A stretch of 38,012 nucleotides of DNA from Rhodospirillaceae bacterium (GCA_004297485.1 SCTM01000120.1:1-38012), one strand, 5' to 3'; shown: positions 26,324 to 36,538, counted from the stretch's first letter. The notes: generated from the letters alone by a model not told the origin. Made by a program: numbers and translations.

Positions 26324-27127
26324 CTAGAATACTTTAACGGTGAACAAGAGGCCGAGGCCGAAGTCGGGGCTTCCTTTGCTCAAGCCGGCGATGCCGTACC
26401 CGGTGACGTTGACTCGTCCCGTGACAGGCATGCTGAGTCCGCCGAACAACTCATGAGAATCCTCGGTGAGGCTGGTGCTCGCATGCATGTAGTCGTAAGA
26501 CACGATCAGAACCGACTTACCGACCGGCGCGCTCAGGCCGACCGAGGCCGTGGGCCCATCGCGTAGCTGGAGGCCCGCTGGATTACCGAGGACGCGGTAG
26601 CCGACATCGACGAAAGGTATAATCTCACCGATTGCATATGAGACATCGGCGGACATGGTGAAATCAGTTTTTCCCGTTCCAAGATGTTCGGCCGTGGCGG
26701 AAGTCGGTAGCTTTACGCGCCCACCCAGTCCAACCTCCAAACCGGGCACAGGGTGCATGGTATAGGTCGTCCCGAGACTGAGGTCGCCGATGCCGTCACG
26801 CTCGCCCGGGATCGCCGGAACACCGGGCAGCGGCTGTCCGTCCGGGCCGACAACAACGCCGCCGGGTCCATCGATCCGCAGATATGGGATGGTGGCGCTG
26901 AAAGCGAGATCGCCTGTGGTCACGCGCACATTCACGGGCACCACCAAAATCTTTGTGTCTTGCGCAAGGCCATAATCGCCTTGGGAATAGTCGACGCCGG
27001 TGGACACGGACATCCGAAACGGATCGGTGCGCTGCGACGTGGTCAAGGCATCGGACGCGTGCGCTCTCATTGGTTGGAGTGTGATCGCCAGCGACAGCGT
27101 AATAATTGCATAAGTAATCGAACGCAT
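26324..27127 (-). CDS. Outer-membrane beta-barrel protein (phenol-degradation MetA-like transporter family)
   Basis: A 267-residue protein with a signal peptide (cut after AHA near residue 24). The rest alternates short beta strands and turns: DLAFSATIPYLRIDGPGG, GIGDLSLGTTYTM, GLEVGLGGRVKLPTS, and ends in phenylalanine (LLFTVKVF), the usual outer-membrane insertion signal. The pattern GIGDLxLGxxY followed by VKLPT is typical of the MetA-pathway barrel family, whose members are thought to pass hydrophobic compounds. The substrate is unknown. ATG 27127 has GGAAGGGG upstream. It lies 86 bases after the duplicated-repeat protein gene, probably in one transcript. Confidence 0.82.
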   Translation of the reverse strand: MRSITYAIITLSLAITLQPMRAHASDALTTSQRTDPFRMSVSTGVDYSQGDYGLAQDTKILVVPVNVRVTTGDLAFSATIPYLRIDGPGGVVVGPDGQPLPGVPAIPGERDGIGDLSLGTTYTMHPVPGLEVGLGGRVKLPTSATAEHLGTGKTDFTMSADVSYAIGEIIPFVDVGYRVLGNPAGLQLRDGPTASVGLSAPVGKSVLIVSYDYMHASTSLTEDSHELFGGLSMPVTGRVNVTGYGIAGLSKGSPDFGLGLLFTVKVF

Positions 27128-27213
27128 GTTTTCCCCTTCCAGTTTGGTCCGGGAGCTTGCGAGGCCAGCCCCCGGACATCAGTCATGTGCGATTGTAAGC
27201 CGTCTGCGGTCGG

Positions 27214-28146
27214 TTATTGGCCGTGACCGATGCGTACGGCTCCGACAATGGCGCGGACATCGCGTACCTGGTCGGCGGTCGCCTGCGCATCAAGGCGTGC
27301 CGCCGCAACGTCCGAACGGGTCGCGGCAACATCCGCACGGGTCGAGGAGATGTCGGCGCGGGTGTCGGCAACCGATGCCCGCAGATCGGCCACTGTGCCC
27401 GTGCCGACCCGGATATCGCTGTTGGCTTCGTGCGCGCCGGCAACGGCCTGTGCCTGCGTACGCGCGTCGATCGCCGCCGACGTCTTTGCATCCGAGTCTG
27501 TATCCACGTCAGCGTCGATATCAGTATCCGCTTTGGCGTGAATCGCGGCCGGCTTACCGTGCTGTTCTGCCACCGCGCGCACGCTTGACCCAAGTCCCTT
27601 GGTGTCACTGTCTTCCTGGGCCTTGGCCAGCGCACTGACATCGGTGCCAATGCCCTTGCTGGCTACCGTTGTCGACGTGTGTCTCTGCGTATCGACGTCG
27701 GTTCGTTCAGTCTTGACGGCTCTGGTGTTCGTGTCTGTATCCACGTCAGCGTCGACATCAGTATCCGCTTTGGCGTGGATCGCGGCCGGCTTACCGTGCT
27801 TTTCTGCCATGGTGCGTACGCTTGGCCCAAGTCCCTTGGTGTCGCTGTCTTCCTGGGCTTTGGCCTGCGTGCTGACATTCGTCCCAAAGCGTTGGGCATC
27901 GACGTCGGCACTTCCATTAGCACTTGCATTACTGGACAGATTCGCACGGCTGGCGGTCGTATGGGATTTCGCGAGTGCGCTCGCGGTGGTCCCGATGCCC
28001 TTGGTGTCGGCAGTACCTTGGGCCTTCGCCTCTCCGCTAATTTGGCTACCTAGGCCGGATTTATTCTGAGGTGAATCCTCGGTTGCGAGCGCAATGCTGC
28101 TTACACCAAGGAGCAGCGCGGCACTTATCATCGTAAATGTACGCAT
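27214..28146 (-). CDS. Secreted acidic repeat protein with an internal 79-residue duplication
   Basis: A 310-residue secreted protein. The signal peptide is MRTFTMISAALLLGVSSIALA. The mature chain is polar and nearly free of aromatic residues. Two copies of a 79-residue unit lie in tandem, each with KAQEDSDTKGLGxSVR, HGKPAAIHAKADTD and an Asp-rich run (DVDADVDTDT). The C-terminal part carries heptad-like repeats (TRADI, TRADV, TRSDV, ARLDA), likely a coiled coil. No family is recognised; calcium or metal binding by the Asp-rich runs is possible. ATG 28146 has GGAAGGAGG with good spacing. It is followed by the barrel-protein gene, which suggests an envelope role. Confidence 0.78.
   Translation of the reverse strand: MRTFTMISAALLLGVSSIALATEDSPQNKSGLGSQISGEAKAQGTADTKGIGTTASALAKSHTTASRANLSSNASANGSADVDAQRFGTNVSTQAKAQEDSDTKGLGPSVRTMAEKHGKPAAIHAKADTDVDADVDTDTNTRAVKTERTDVDTQRHTSTTVASKGIGTDVSALAKAQEDSDTKGLGSSVRAVAEQHGKPAAIHAKADTDIDADVDTDSDAKTSAAIDARTQAQAVAGAHEANSDIRVGTGTVADLRASVADTRADISSTRADVAATRSDVAAARLDAQATADQVRDVRAIVGAVRIGHGQ
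27496..27865 (-). repeat. 237-nt tandem duplication inside the secreted repeat protein
   Basis: A block of 133 bases is present at 27496-27628 and again at 27733-27865, exactly 237 bases apart, with about ten mismatches counted by eye. The period is 79 codons, so the frame is kept. The 104 bases between the blocks have no close copy in the next unit, so either the second unit diverged or only part was kept. Confidence 0.9.
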
Positions 28147-28589
28147 GGTTGGTCCTCCTTCCTGCTTGATAAACACCCAATCGCTCGCCTGGTGTCGTAA
28201 CGTGGCGAAACGATGCAATCACTATAGGCCTCTCAACGCCTCTTGCGGCCTCAGGGTTGCGGGGGACAACAATTGTCACAGCACGCTGCTGTCGCGCGTG
28301 CGTTGTGATAAAAGAGGGTCAGAAGCGTTTTATTTTAGTACCAAAGCAATGCAGCGCATTGTTTGAAGCCGCGCAAAGGACCTATTGGTTCTCGCGGATA
28401 CCGTAATGATTGCAGCGCGCGCGGCAGGGCACGCAACAGTATCTTCATGCGCTCGCTAATATTTTTGGTTTTGGGCCGTGAACCTGGCTGTTCAGTGTCG
28501 TTCTGTTCTAGCCTGGTTGTGGCATGGCGCCATGAGGTCCCAAGCCTCGCCACTCACAGTACACCACGATGGCGCGAATTTTTCCGCCT
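28147..28589. other. Gene-free upstream region of the secreted repeat protein
   Basis: I see no supported gene in these 443 bases. The half nearest the gene (28230-28285) holds the promoter-like elements listed separately. The part 28290-28589 contains weak inverted repeats such as GCACGC/GCGTGC around 28282-28302 but nothing that I can assign. Confidence 0.45.
28235..28282 (-). promoter_or_regulatory. Candidate ECF-type promoter with upstream operator motif
   Basis: On the minus strand, GCAAC (28260-28256) is followed after 17 bases by CGTT (28238-28235), one base from the EcfG consensus and with the same spacing as the lipoprotein promoter. Directly upstream, GACAACAATTGTC (28265-28277) is a dyad, and the minus strand reads GCTGTGACAA at 28282-28273, identical to the core of the direct repeat at 15157-15200. 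The distance to the ATG at 28146 is about 90 bases. Confidence 0.45.
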
Positions 28590-30781
<2,192 letters not shown>

Positions 30782-30785
<4 letters not shown>

Positions 30786-32872
30786 GCAGCCTCCAGGCGT
30801 CCGTGGATATCCTTCAGAACCGCGGCGACGTCGCAGCCCATGTAGATGAAGCCGTCGACACCCGCCGCGCGCAAGGCCGCTTCGGCATCACCGCCCCGGC
30901 CCGCAAGATAAATCATGCCGGCGCCGGCCTTGCGTAGCGCGGTGGCGAGTGCGACCGCGTGCGCGCCGTAAAGGGCGTCGGTGCCGCAGATCACGGCAAG
31001 CTCGGATTTGCTATGGCGGAAGTCCTCGGCGATGGCGGCGGGATCGGTGCCGCCGGTTCCATCGACGGTGGCAATGCCGCCGGCCTCGAACAGATTCTTC
31101 GCGAAGCCGGCGCGGGCGGTGAATTCCGCGATGGTGCCCAGGCTGGCGAGAAAGATTTTAGGCCGCGCGCCGAACTTGGCGGCATAGGCGTCACCGGCGT
31201 CACGGAACGTTTCGAACTCCTGGCCCAAGCGAATTTGCGGCAGGGGCGGAAGGGTCATGTGTCCGTGGACCGCCAATGCTTCGCCAACTGCCGCGACGGT
31301 GGCGGCGTTCTTGACGGCCGCGCGGAGCGCGGCCATGAGGCCGCCGCCGCCCGGCTGCGGCAATGTGTCGAGACGCGTCGGCGTTCCCGGATCGCGCGCT
31401 TTGAGGATCGCGGCACGGTCGGCGGTTTCGGCCTTGACCGGCGCTTCGTCGATGTTGGGAAACTCGCTGATGCCCGTGAGGGCATCTTTGCGCCGGGCGA
31501 TATTCTTCATGCGTTCCGCGCGCACGCCGGCGATTTCGTCGGCGACAAAGCCCGACATGAGCGCCGCCATCATGCCGCCGGCTGCTTCGATCTTCTGGAA
31601 AAAGGACCAGGCCGCCGTCGCCAGATCGTCGGTGAGTTTCTCGAACAGCCAGGCGCCGCCGACAGGATCGACGACCCGCGCCAGGCCGGATTCCTCCTGA
31701 AGAATGGCCTGCGTATTGCGGGCCACGCGCCGGGCGAGGGCTTGCGGCAGACCAAGGGCGTGATCGAAGGGCAACACGGTCACCGCTTCCGCGCCCGCGA
31801 TTCCCGCACTGAAACACGCGACCGTGGTGCGCAGGATATTCACCCACGGATCGCGGCGGCTCATCATGCGCGGTGCCGTGCGCGCGGTGAGGGGTGCGGT
31901 GCGATGGGTCGCGCCGCAGGCCTCGGCGACGCGCGCCCACAGGCGGCGCATGGCGCGAAACTTGGCGATGGTCAGGAACATGTCTGCGTCGGCGGCGAGG
32001 GTGAACGCCATCTGTTCGCAGGCCGCGTCGATGGAAAGGCCACCACCCGTCAGCGCGCGCAGATAGTCGGCGGCGGCGGCGAGGGCGAGGCCCAGCTCCT
32101 GGGCATCGGTGGCACCCGCGCTGTGATAGGGCAGGGTGGTTACGTTCAGTGTACGCGCCTTGGGATAGGCCTTCGCCACATGAGCGGCGGCATCGGCGAG
32201 CGGTGCAAGCGCAGGCACCAATGCCTTGTCCGCGGCAACCAGACGAACGCCATGGGACGCCAGCACGCCGAGAGGATCAAAGCCGAAATTGCCGGCGAAG
32301 TCTTTGACCTTGTGCCGCGCCAGCACTTCCATGAGCATGGCTGCCACGGGCAGTGACGCGGGCGACGGGTCCAGGGCCACCGGCGCCAGGTCCAGCAGCA
32401 TGCCTTTCAATACGGCGTCGAGATCGGCCTGGTTACGCACACAGATGCCGTCTTCGCCGGTGGGATCGATTCTCAAGGCAATGGAGGTGATGCCCCGTTC
32501 CAGGTCCTCGAGAATCTGTCGGTTGGCGATGTCCGGATCCGGGTGGCGATGAAGCTGGCGCATGTCCCAGCCGCCGTGAGTTCCGAGAGTCGTATTCCCC
32601 CGCACATAGGGCGCGCGGCCGGGATAGCCCGACGGGTCGGCGTCGCCATCCCAATCGGCACGGGTATAAAGCGGCTGGATCGCCAGCCCGTCATAGGTGC
32701 GGCTGACGAGTTTCTTGTCGAAGGGCACGCCGCCCAAAATCTTGTCGACAAGCTTCAGCCACGTCTCGTGGCTTGCGTGGGGAAATTCCGCCGCAAGACT
32801 CAGATCGGTGTCGCCTGCGGGTGAATCCGGCAAGACCAGCACTCCATCTAAACGCCCGTCGCCACGGGCCAA
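30782..32872 (-). CDS. mutA: Methylmalonyl-CoA mutase, small subunit
   Basis: A 696-residue partner of the large subunit. The barrel domain is recognisable ([40 protein letters not shown]) and the C-terminal flavodoxin-like domain lacks the DxHxxG cobalamin motif, as is normal for this subunit (it has [15 protein letters not shown] instead). The start is TTG at 32872: AAAGGA stands just upstream with good spacing, and no in-frame ATG is available near the expected N-terminus. The gene is the first of the pair and is divergent from a small methyltransferase gene. Confidence 0.94.
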
Positions 32873-32934
32873 GATGGTCCTTTCTTAGTGACTCGGATGG
32901 GGGGCGTCAAACGGCAGGCGATGCCTTGGCGTTA

Positions 32935-32957
32935 TCCCTGGACTTGACCCGGGAATC
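32935..32957. repeat. Single copy of the CTTGACCCGAG-type palindromic unit
   Basis: The unit reads ACTTGACCCGGGAATC with a degraded left arm (TCCCTGG). It matches the pair at 23082-23164. It lies 21 bases before the ATG of the small methyltransferase, in the divergent region to mutA. Confidence 0.65.
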
Positions 32958-32977
32958 GGGGGTTGCGAAGACAAGCC

Positions 32978-33535
32978 ATGCCGAGTTTCGATCGTCCCAC
33001 CGATACACAAATCGCACCGTCGCCTTGGGTGATGCGCTGGTCGGCGCTGATCCGACGCGGTGGCACCGTCCTCGATGTGGCCGCCGGTCATGGCCGTCAT
33101 GCCCGCGCCCTGGCGGCTATGGGATTGCGGGTCGTCGCCACCGATGTGGATGTATCGGGTCTCGCCGATGTCACGTCACAAATTGATGTGGTGGCGGCGG
33201 ATCTCGAACCCGGCGTTTGGCCGTTCGCAGGGCGCACTTTCGACGGCATCGTTGTCACCAATTATCTGCACCGGCCGCACTTTCCCCACTTGATTGCCGG
33301 TCTGGCCGACGGCGGCGTGCTCATCTTCGAGACCTTCGGCCAGGGCAATGAAAAGCTCGGACGGCCCCGTAATCCGGATTTTCTGCTGGCGCCGGGAGAA
33401 CTCATCGCCGCTTTCGGCGCGGCGCTTCAGGTCGTTGCTTATGAACATGGCGCCGAACATGCGCCGCGGCCCGCGGTCCGTCAGCGCCTATGTGCCATAA
33501 AACAAACGGCGCCCGTCCCCTTGCCGCAGGAATGA
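32978..33535 (+). CDS. Small class I SAM-dependent methyltransferase
   Basis: A 185-residue protein with a single Rossmann domain: motif I VLDVAAGHGRHARALAAMG (about 36-54), motif II VVATDVDVSG, then DGIVVTNYLHRPHFPHLI and GGVLIFETFGQGNEKLGRP. The last two segments and the small size are typical of the TehB-like/DUF group of bacterial methyltransferases. The substrate is unknown. ATG 32978 lacks a clear ribosome site. It is divergent from the mutase genes. Confidence 0.85.
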   Translation: MPSFDRPTDTQIAPSPWVMRWSALIRRGGTVLDVAAGHGRHARALAAMGLRVVATDVDVSGLADVTSQIDVVAADLEPGVWPFAGRTFDGIVVTNYLHRPHFPHLIAGLADGGVLIFETFGQGNEKLGRPRNPDFLLAPGELIAAFGAALQVVAYEHGAEHAPRPAVRQRLCAIKQTAPVPLPQE

Positions 33536-33580
33536 TCGCGGTGACGGGCACGCACGGTTGAGGACGGGCGGGGGATAGTC

Positions 33581-33784
33581 TTAAGGGTCGTTTCTCGCCG
33601 CGCCGCGCGGCCCGCCAGCGGGCCGCAAAATCCGCGCGATGAAGGCGCTCCAAGGGGCGCCATGGGCCTCCGCCGGCCGCTCGAAAGCCATGCCGACGGG
33701 AAGTGTCTCTCGCAGCGCCGGAGAGCTCTCACGGCCGTTGCCAGGAGTATCGAGGGGCCTCGTTTCCTCCGGCTCGTAGCTCAT
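33581..33784 (-). CDS. Small hypothetical protein, 67 residues
   Basis: It starts with ATG at 33784, preceded by GGAGG six bases upstream, and ends TAA at 33581. The sequence (MSYEPEETRPLDTPGNGRES, then GMAFERPAEAHGAPW and FIARILRPAG) is polar and Pro/Arg-rich, with no membrane segment. A longer frame exists upstream but runs into the LysR gene on the other strand. No family recognised. It shares the AT-rich divergent region with the LysR gene. Confidence 0.5.
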   Translation of the reverse strand: MSYEPEETRPLDTPGNGRESSPALRETLPVGMAFERPAEAHGAPWSAFIARILRPAGGPRGAARNDP

Positions 33785-33830
33785 GGGGGTCCTCCGTGCG
33801 CTGTCATAGCGTAAATCTAAGCTTGCTTCG

Positions 33831-33884
33831 TAATATCGGGCAAATGAATTATTTGTGTATTTAACATCGAAATCTCCGATATTA
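33831..33884. promoter_or_regulatory. Operator-like inverted repeats upstream of the LysR-type gene
   Basis: A notably AT-rich stretch carries TAATATCGG (33831-33839) and its perfect complement CCGATATTA (33876-33884). Inside lies a second dyad, CAAAT-GAATT-ATTTG (33841-33855), about 60-73 bases before the LysR start. The size and place of the inner dyad fit a LysR-type binding site, and autoregulation is usual in the family. Which gene is the target is inference. Confidence 0.55.
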
Positions 33885-33913
33885 TAGCTCCTGGAGCAAA
33901 CGGGGTCGAACGC

Positions 33914-34771
33914 ATGGACATGGATCAGGTCCGCACGTTTCTTGAGGTGGTCGAGGCGGGGAGTTTCATCCGTGCCGCCGAGTCGCTCCATGTCACCCAA
34001 TCCACGGTCAGCGCGCGCATCAAGGAACTGGAATTGCGTCTGGGTCAGCCCCTGTTCGTCCGACGTAAGTCGGGAGTCACCCTGACCATCGCCGGCAAGC
34101 GCTTTCAGCCCCACGCGGCGACGATGCTGCATGTTCTGCAGCAGGCGCGTCAGGATATCGCCTTGCCGGCGGACATGCGCGCGGTGCTCAACGTCGGCGG
34201 CCAGTACAGCTTATGGGACCGCATTCTGCTGCAGTGGGTCGGGGGTTTTCGCGCCCGGCGTCCCGACGTGGCGGTGCGCGCGGAAGTGGGCACGCCGGAA
34301 TCTCTCATGCGCCACCTCGCCGACGGGCTGCTGGATTTCGTGGTGATGTACGCGCCGGAGGCGCGGCCGGGGTTTCGCATCGAGAAGCTTATGGATGAAA
34401 CGCTGATGATGGTTGCGAGCCGGGCCGATCATCCCGGCCCCGGCGCCGTCGACTACGTTTTCGTCGACTGGGGGCCGGACTTCGACGCGTGGCATTCGGA
34501 TCAATTTCCCCAATACAATGGGGCCGGGCTGCATGTGAGTCTCGGGGCGCTCGGGTTCCGGCACATTCTCGCGTATGGCGGCGCGGGGTATTTTCCCGCC
34601 CGTGTGGTCGCGGCGGAAATCGCTGCCCGTCGCTTATTTCCCGTGGGCCAGGCGCCGCAATTTCTGCGTCCCGCCCATGTGATCTTTCCCGAGGACGGGT
34701 TGAGCGAGTCCACGGTTGCCGCACTGGCGTCCTTGCGCGAAGCGGCCGGCGCGGACGCCAGTACGCACTAA
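33914..34771 (+). CDS. LysR-type transcriptional regulator
   Basis: A 285-residue regulator. The winged-helix domain (about 1-62) has the family pattern MDQVRTFLEVVEAGSFIRAAESLHVTQSTVSARIKELE-LRLGQPLFVRR, from residue 3. The effector domain starts near 90 (VLNVGGQYSLWDRIL) and ends VIFPEDGLSESTVAALASL. The effector is unknown. The divergent neighbour is the small protein at 33581-33784. The target may be that gene, itself, or genes elsewhere. The ATG at 33914 has weak GGGG upstream (CGGGGTCGAACGC). Confidence 0.92.
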   Translation: MDMDQVRTFLEVVEAGSFIRAAESLHVTQSTVSARIKELELRLGQPLFVRRKSGVTLTIAGKRFQPHAATMLHVLQQARQDIALPADMRAVLNVGGQYSLWDRILLQWVGGFRARRPDVAVRAEVGTPESLMRHLADGLLDFVVMYAPEARPGFRIEKLMDETLMMVASRADHPGPGAVDYVFVDWGPDFDAWHSDQFPQYNGAGLHVSLGALGFRHILAYGGAGYFPARVVAAEIAARRLFPVGQAPQFLRPAHVIFPEDGLSESTVAALASLREAAGADASTH

Positions 34772-34801
34772 ACCCGGTTTTGAATCGGGCGTGTTCCCGC
34801 C

Positions 34802-35218
34802 CTACTTCTTATCCTTGTCGTGCTTTTTGGTCTGGAGGGCCTTTGCCTCGTCGGCGGAGATGGTCACGATCTGCTTGATCATGCAGGTCGCGCCTGTGCC
34901 CGTACCCATGGGTTCGTTGACGCGCAAGGGATCGGATGTGCACAGGTCATTCGTCGACGTCGTATGAACGAAGCCATTCCCCATATTGAGGCCGCCGCAG
35001 GGCGCCATGAGATCAATTCGTTTGAAGGCGCCTTTCTGCTTCATCTTGATAAGAATCGTGCTGTCGTTGATCACGGGCGTTGAATCGATCTGCATGAGCG
35101 GCACGCACATTTGCGTATCGCCGACCTTATCGCCCTCGGCTTGCGCGATGCCGGTGGCCAAACCCGCCACGCACGCCACGCTCGCGGCGATCAGGTATTT
35201 CTTCAGTGTCGAGCTCAT
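34802..35218 (-). CDS. Secreted DUF6491-like protein
   Basis: A 138-residue protein with a signal peptide (MSSTLKKYLIAASVACVAGL, cut after AQA near residue 27). The mature part has four cysteines (QMCVPL, APCGGL, NDLCTS, ATCMIK) and the text VPLMQIDSTPVINDSTILIKM, close to the DUF6491 pattern C-x-P/R-L-x-x-I-x-x-T-x-V-I-D-D-x-T-I-L. The tail is lysine-rich. Function unknown. The ATG at 35218 has AAGGAG with good spacing; a frame 12 residues longer is not supported. It is convergent with the LysR gene. Confidence 0.78.
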   Translation of the reverse strand: MSSTLKKYLIAASVACVAGLATGIAQAEGDKVGDTQMCVPLMQIDSTPVINDSTILIKMKQKGAFKRIDLMAPCGGLNMGNGFVHTTSTNDLCTSDPLRVNEPMGTGTGATCMIKQIVTISADEAKALQTKKHDKDKK

Positions 35219-35407
35219 GGACGTCTCCTTCCCAGATGCGGTTCCGTATCTCAAAACGCGACGCTGGCCCGTTTCATAGACGTGCCTGCCCTCCCGCTTC
35301 TATCACTTCTTGAAGAATGCCGGGGGAATAGGGCAATTTTGCGGTTGGAGCTTTTCGTTCCGGGCGCCTATCCGGCACGTATTACGCCGTGTCGTTCATG
35401 CCTTCTC

Positions 35408-35437
35408 TTGACGATCCGCCAAGGGCAGTCTCCTATA
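35408..35437 (+). promoter_or_regulatory. Candidate promoter of the DHDPS-family gene
   Basis: TTGACG (35408-35413) and CCTATA (35432-35437) are 18 bases apart. The predicted start of transcription falls at or next to the ATG at 35444, so the message may have no leader, which fits the lack of a good ribosome site. Confidence 0.4.
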
Positions 35438-35443
35438 GCGGGC

Positions 35444-36343
35444 ATGATTCTCCTGCCCGATCAATCGTTTCGCGGGGCCTATACGCCGCTGCTCACGCCG
35501 TTTCGCGACGGTCGTGTGGACTATGGCGCGTTCGCGGCCTTTGTCGACTGGCAGATCAAGCAGGGCGCGGATGGTCTGGTGGTGGGCGGCACCACGGCCG
35601 AGCCGATGTCACTGACCGTTACCGAACGGAAGGATCTGCTGCGGGTGGCGATGGATGTGACGCGCCTGCGCGTGCCGGTGATCGCGGCGACCGGTGCCGC
35701 CAGCGTCGCCGACACGCTTGCGCTCACGGAGCACGCAAGCGCGGTCGGCGCCGCAGCTTCGTTGGTTCTCACGCCCATCTATGCCAAACCCACGGACCAC
35801 GGCCTTGTGAACTATTTCCTGAAGGTCGCGGCGGTCACGACGCGGCCGTTCATGCTGTATCAGATTCCCAGCCGCACCTGTTCGGCCGCCACGATCGATG
35901 TATGCCGTGCCGTGGCCGATGTGGCGCCGCACTTCATCGGCATGAAGCAATCCGCCGACGACCGGGGCTTCGTCGGTGAGGTTGTCGAGGCTCTTGGGCC
36001 CGACTTTCGTGTGTTCATGGGCTTGTCGGATATTGCCTGGGACATGATCGGCCATGGCGCCAGCGGTTTGATCGTGGCGCTCTCCAATGTCGCGCCCGGC
36101 GCGGTCACGCGAATTTTCGACCTCGCCGTTGCCGGCGAGGAAGCGGACGCCAATGCCGCCTACAACGAGATTGCGCCCTTGAATGCCCTTGTTGTCGCAG
36201 AGCCTAATCCAATCCCGGTGAAATACATGGCGTGGCGCATGGGGCTGATTCCCACACTCGAATATCGATTGCCCCTTGAGCCGCCGTCGGACGATCTGGT
36301 TCAGCGCATCGATCAGGCTATGGCGGGGGTCAATCTGATCTAG
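35444..36343 (+). CDS. DHDPS/NAL-superfamily aldolase (4-hydroxy-tetrahydrodipicolinate synthase-like)
   Basis: A 299-residue TIM-barrel enzyme that forms a Schiff base through K168 (FIGMKQSADD). The residues needed for dihydrodipicolinate synthase are present: T50-T51 in GGTTAEP, Y113 in TPIYAKPTDHG, Y139 in MLYQIPSRT and R144. Two motifs are unusual: GTTAEP in place of GTTGES and YQIP in place of YNVP, so another aldolase role cannot be excluded. ATG 35444 is used; the longer upstream frame overlaps the promoter and is unlike the family. The stop codon TAG lies in the first arm of a palindromic repeat. Confidence 0.88.
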   Translation: MILLPDQSFRGAYTPLLTPFRDGRVDYGAFAAFVDWQIKQGADGLVVGGTTAEPMSLTVTERKDLLRVAMDVTRLRVPVIAATGAASVADTLALTEHASAVGAAASLVLTPIYAKPTDHGLVNYFLKVAAVTTRPFMLYQIPSRTCSAATIDVCRAVADVAPHFIGMKQSADDRGFVGEVVEALGPDFRVFMGLSDIAWDMIGHGASGLIVALSNVAPGAVTRIFDLAVAGEEADANAAYNEIAPLNALVVAEPNPIPVKYMAWRMGLIPTLEYRLPLEPPSDDLVQRIDQAMAGVNLI

Positions 36344-36453
36344 AGCGTGTTCCGGAAAAGCGGGAGCCGGTTTTCCGACCGGAACATGCTCTAATATTTG
36401 AATGAGAGGCCTTCTTATCCGACCCGGTGATTCCACCTACCGGGAAGGACTCT
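36341..36453. repeat. Two-hairpin composite repeat, copy C (best preserved)
   Basis: Hairpin 1 pairs TAGAGCGTGTTCC (36341-36353) with GGAACATGCTCTA (36381-36393), one G-T pair, with GGAAAA/TTTTCC inside. A spacer ATATTTGAATG follows. Hairpin 2 pairs AGAGGCCTT (36405-36413) with AAGGACTCT (36445-36453), one mismatch, and CCCGGT (36423-36428) with ACCGGG (36439-36444). The first arm includes the stop codon of the DHDPS-like gene. Confidence 0.85.
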
Positions 36454-36503
36454 AAAGCGGATCGAGGTTCGCCGGGAGAAGATGATCGTGGGATTCTGAA
36501 TCA

Positions 36504-36538
36504 GAAACCTCGCCGCGGGCAATGCCGGGCGAGGTTTC
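36504..36538 (+). terminator. Strong hairpin, likely terminator
   Basis: GAAACCTCGCC (36504-36514) pairs perfectly with GGCGAGGTTTC (36528-36538), with a further GGC/GCC inside the loop. There is no long T run, so it is a terminator-like hairpin rather than a proven one. It lies 160 bases past the DHDPS-like gene and faces the remnant region on the other strand, so it may serve both sides. Confidence 0.6.

Noticed and set aside
27496-27865. CRISPR or minisatellite reading of the 237-base repeat
   Set aside because: The repeat keeps the reading frame of a secreted protein with signal peptide and ribosome site, and there are only two long copies with no spacers.
30959-32356. 465-codon plus-strand frame
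   Set aside because: It is antisense to the small mutase subunit; the translation is Arg/Gly/His-rich with no family pattern.
33785-34132. Extension of the small minus-strand gene to 183 residues
   Set aside because: The extension overlaps the helix-turn-helix region of the LysR gene, and the short form has an excellent ribosome site.
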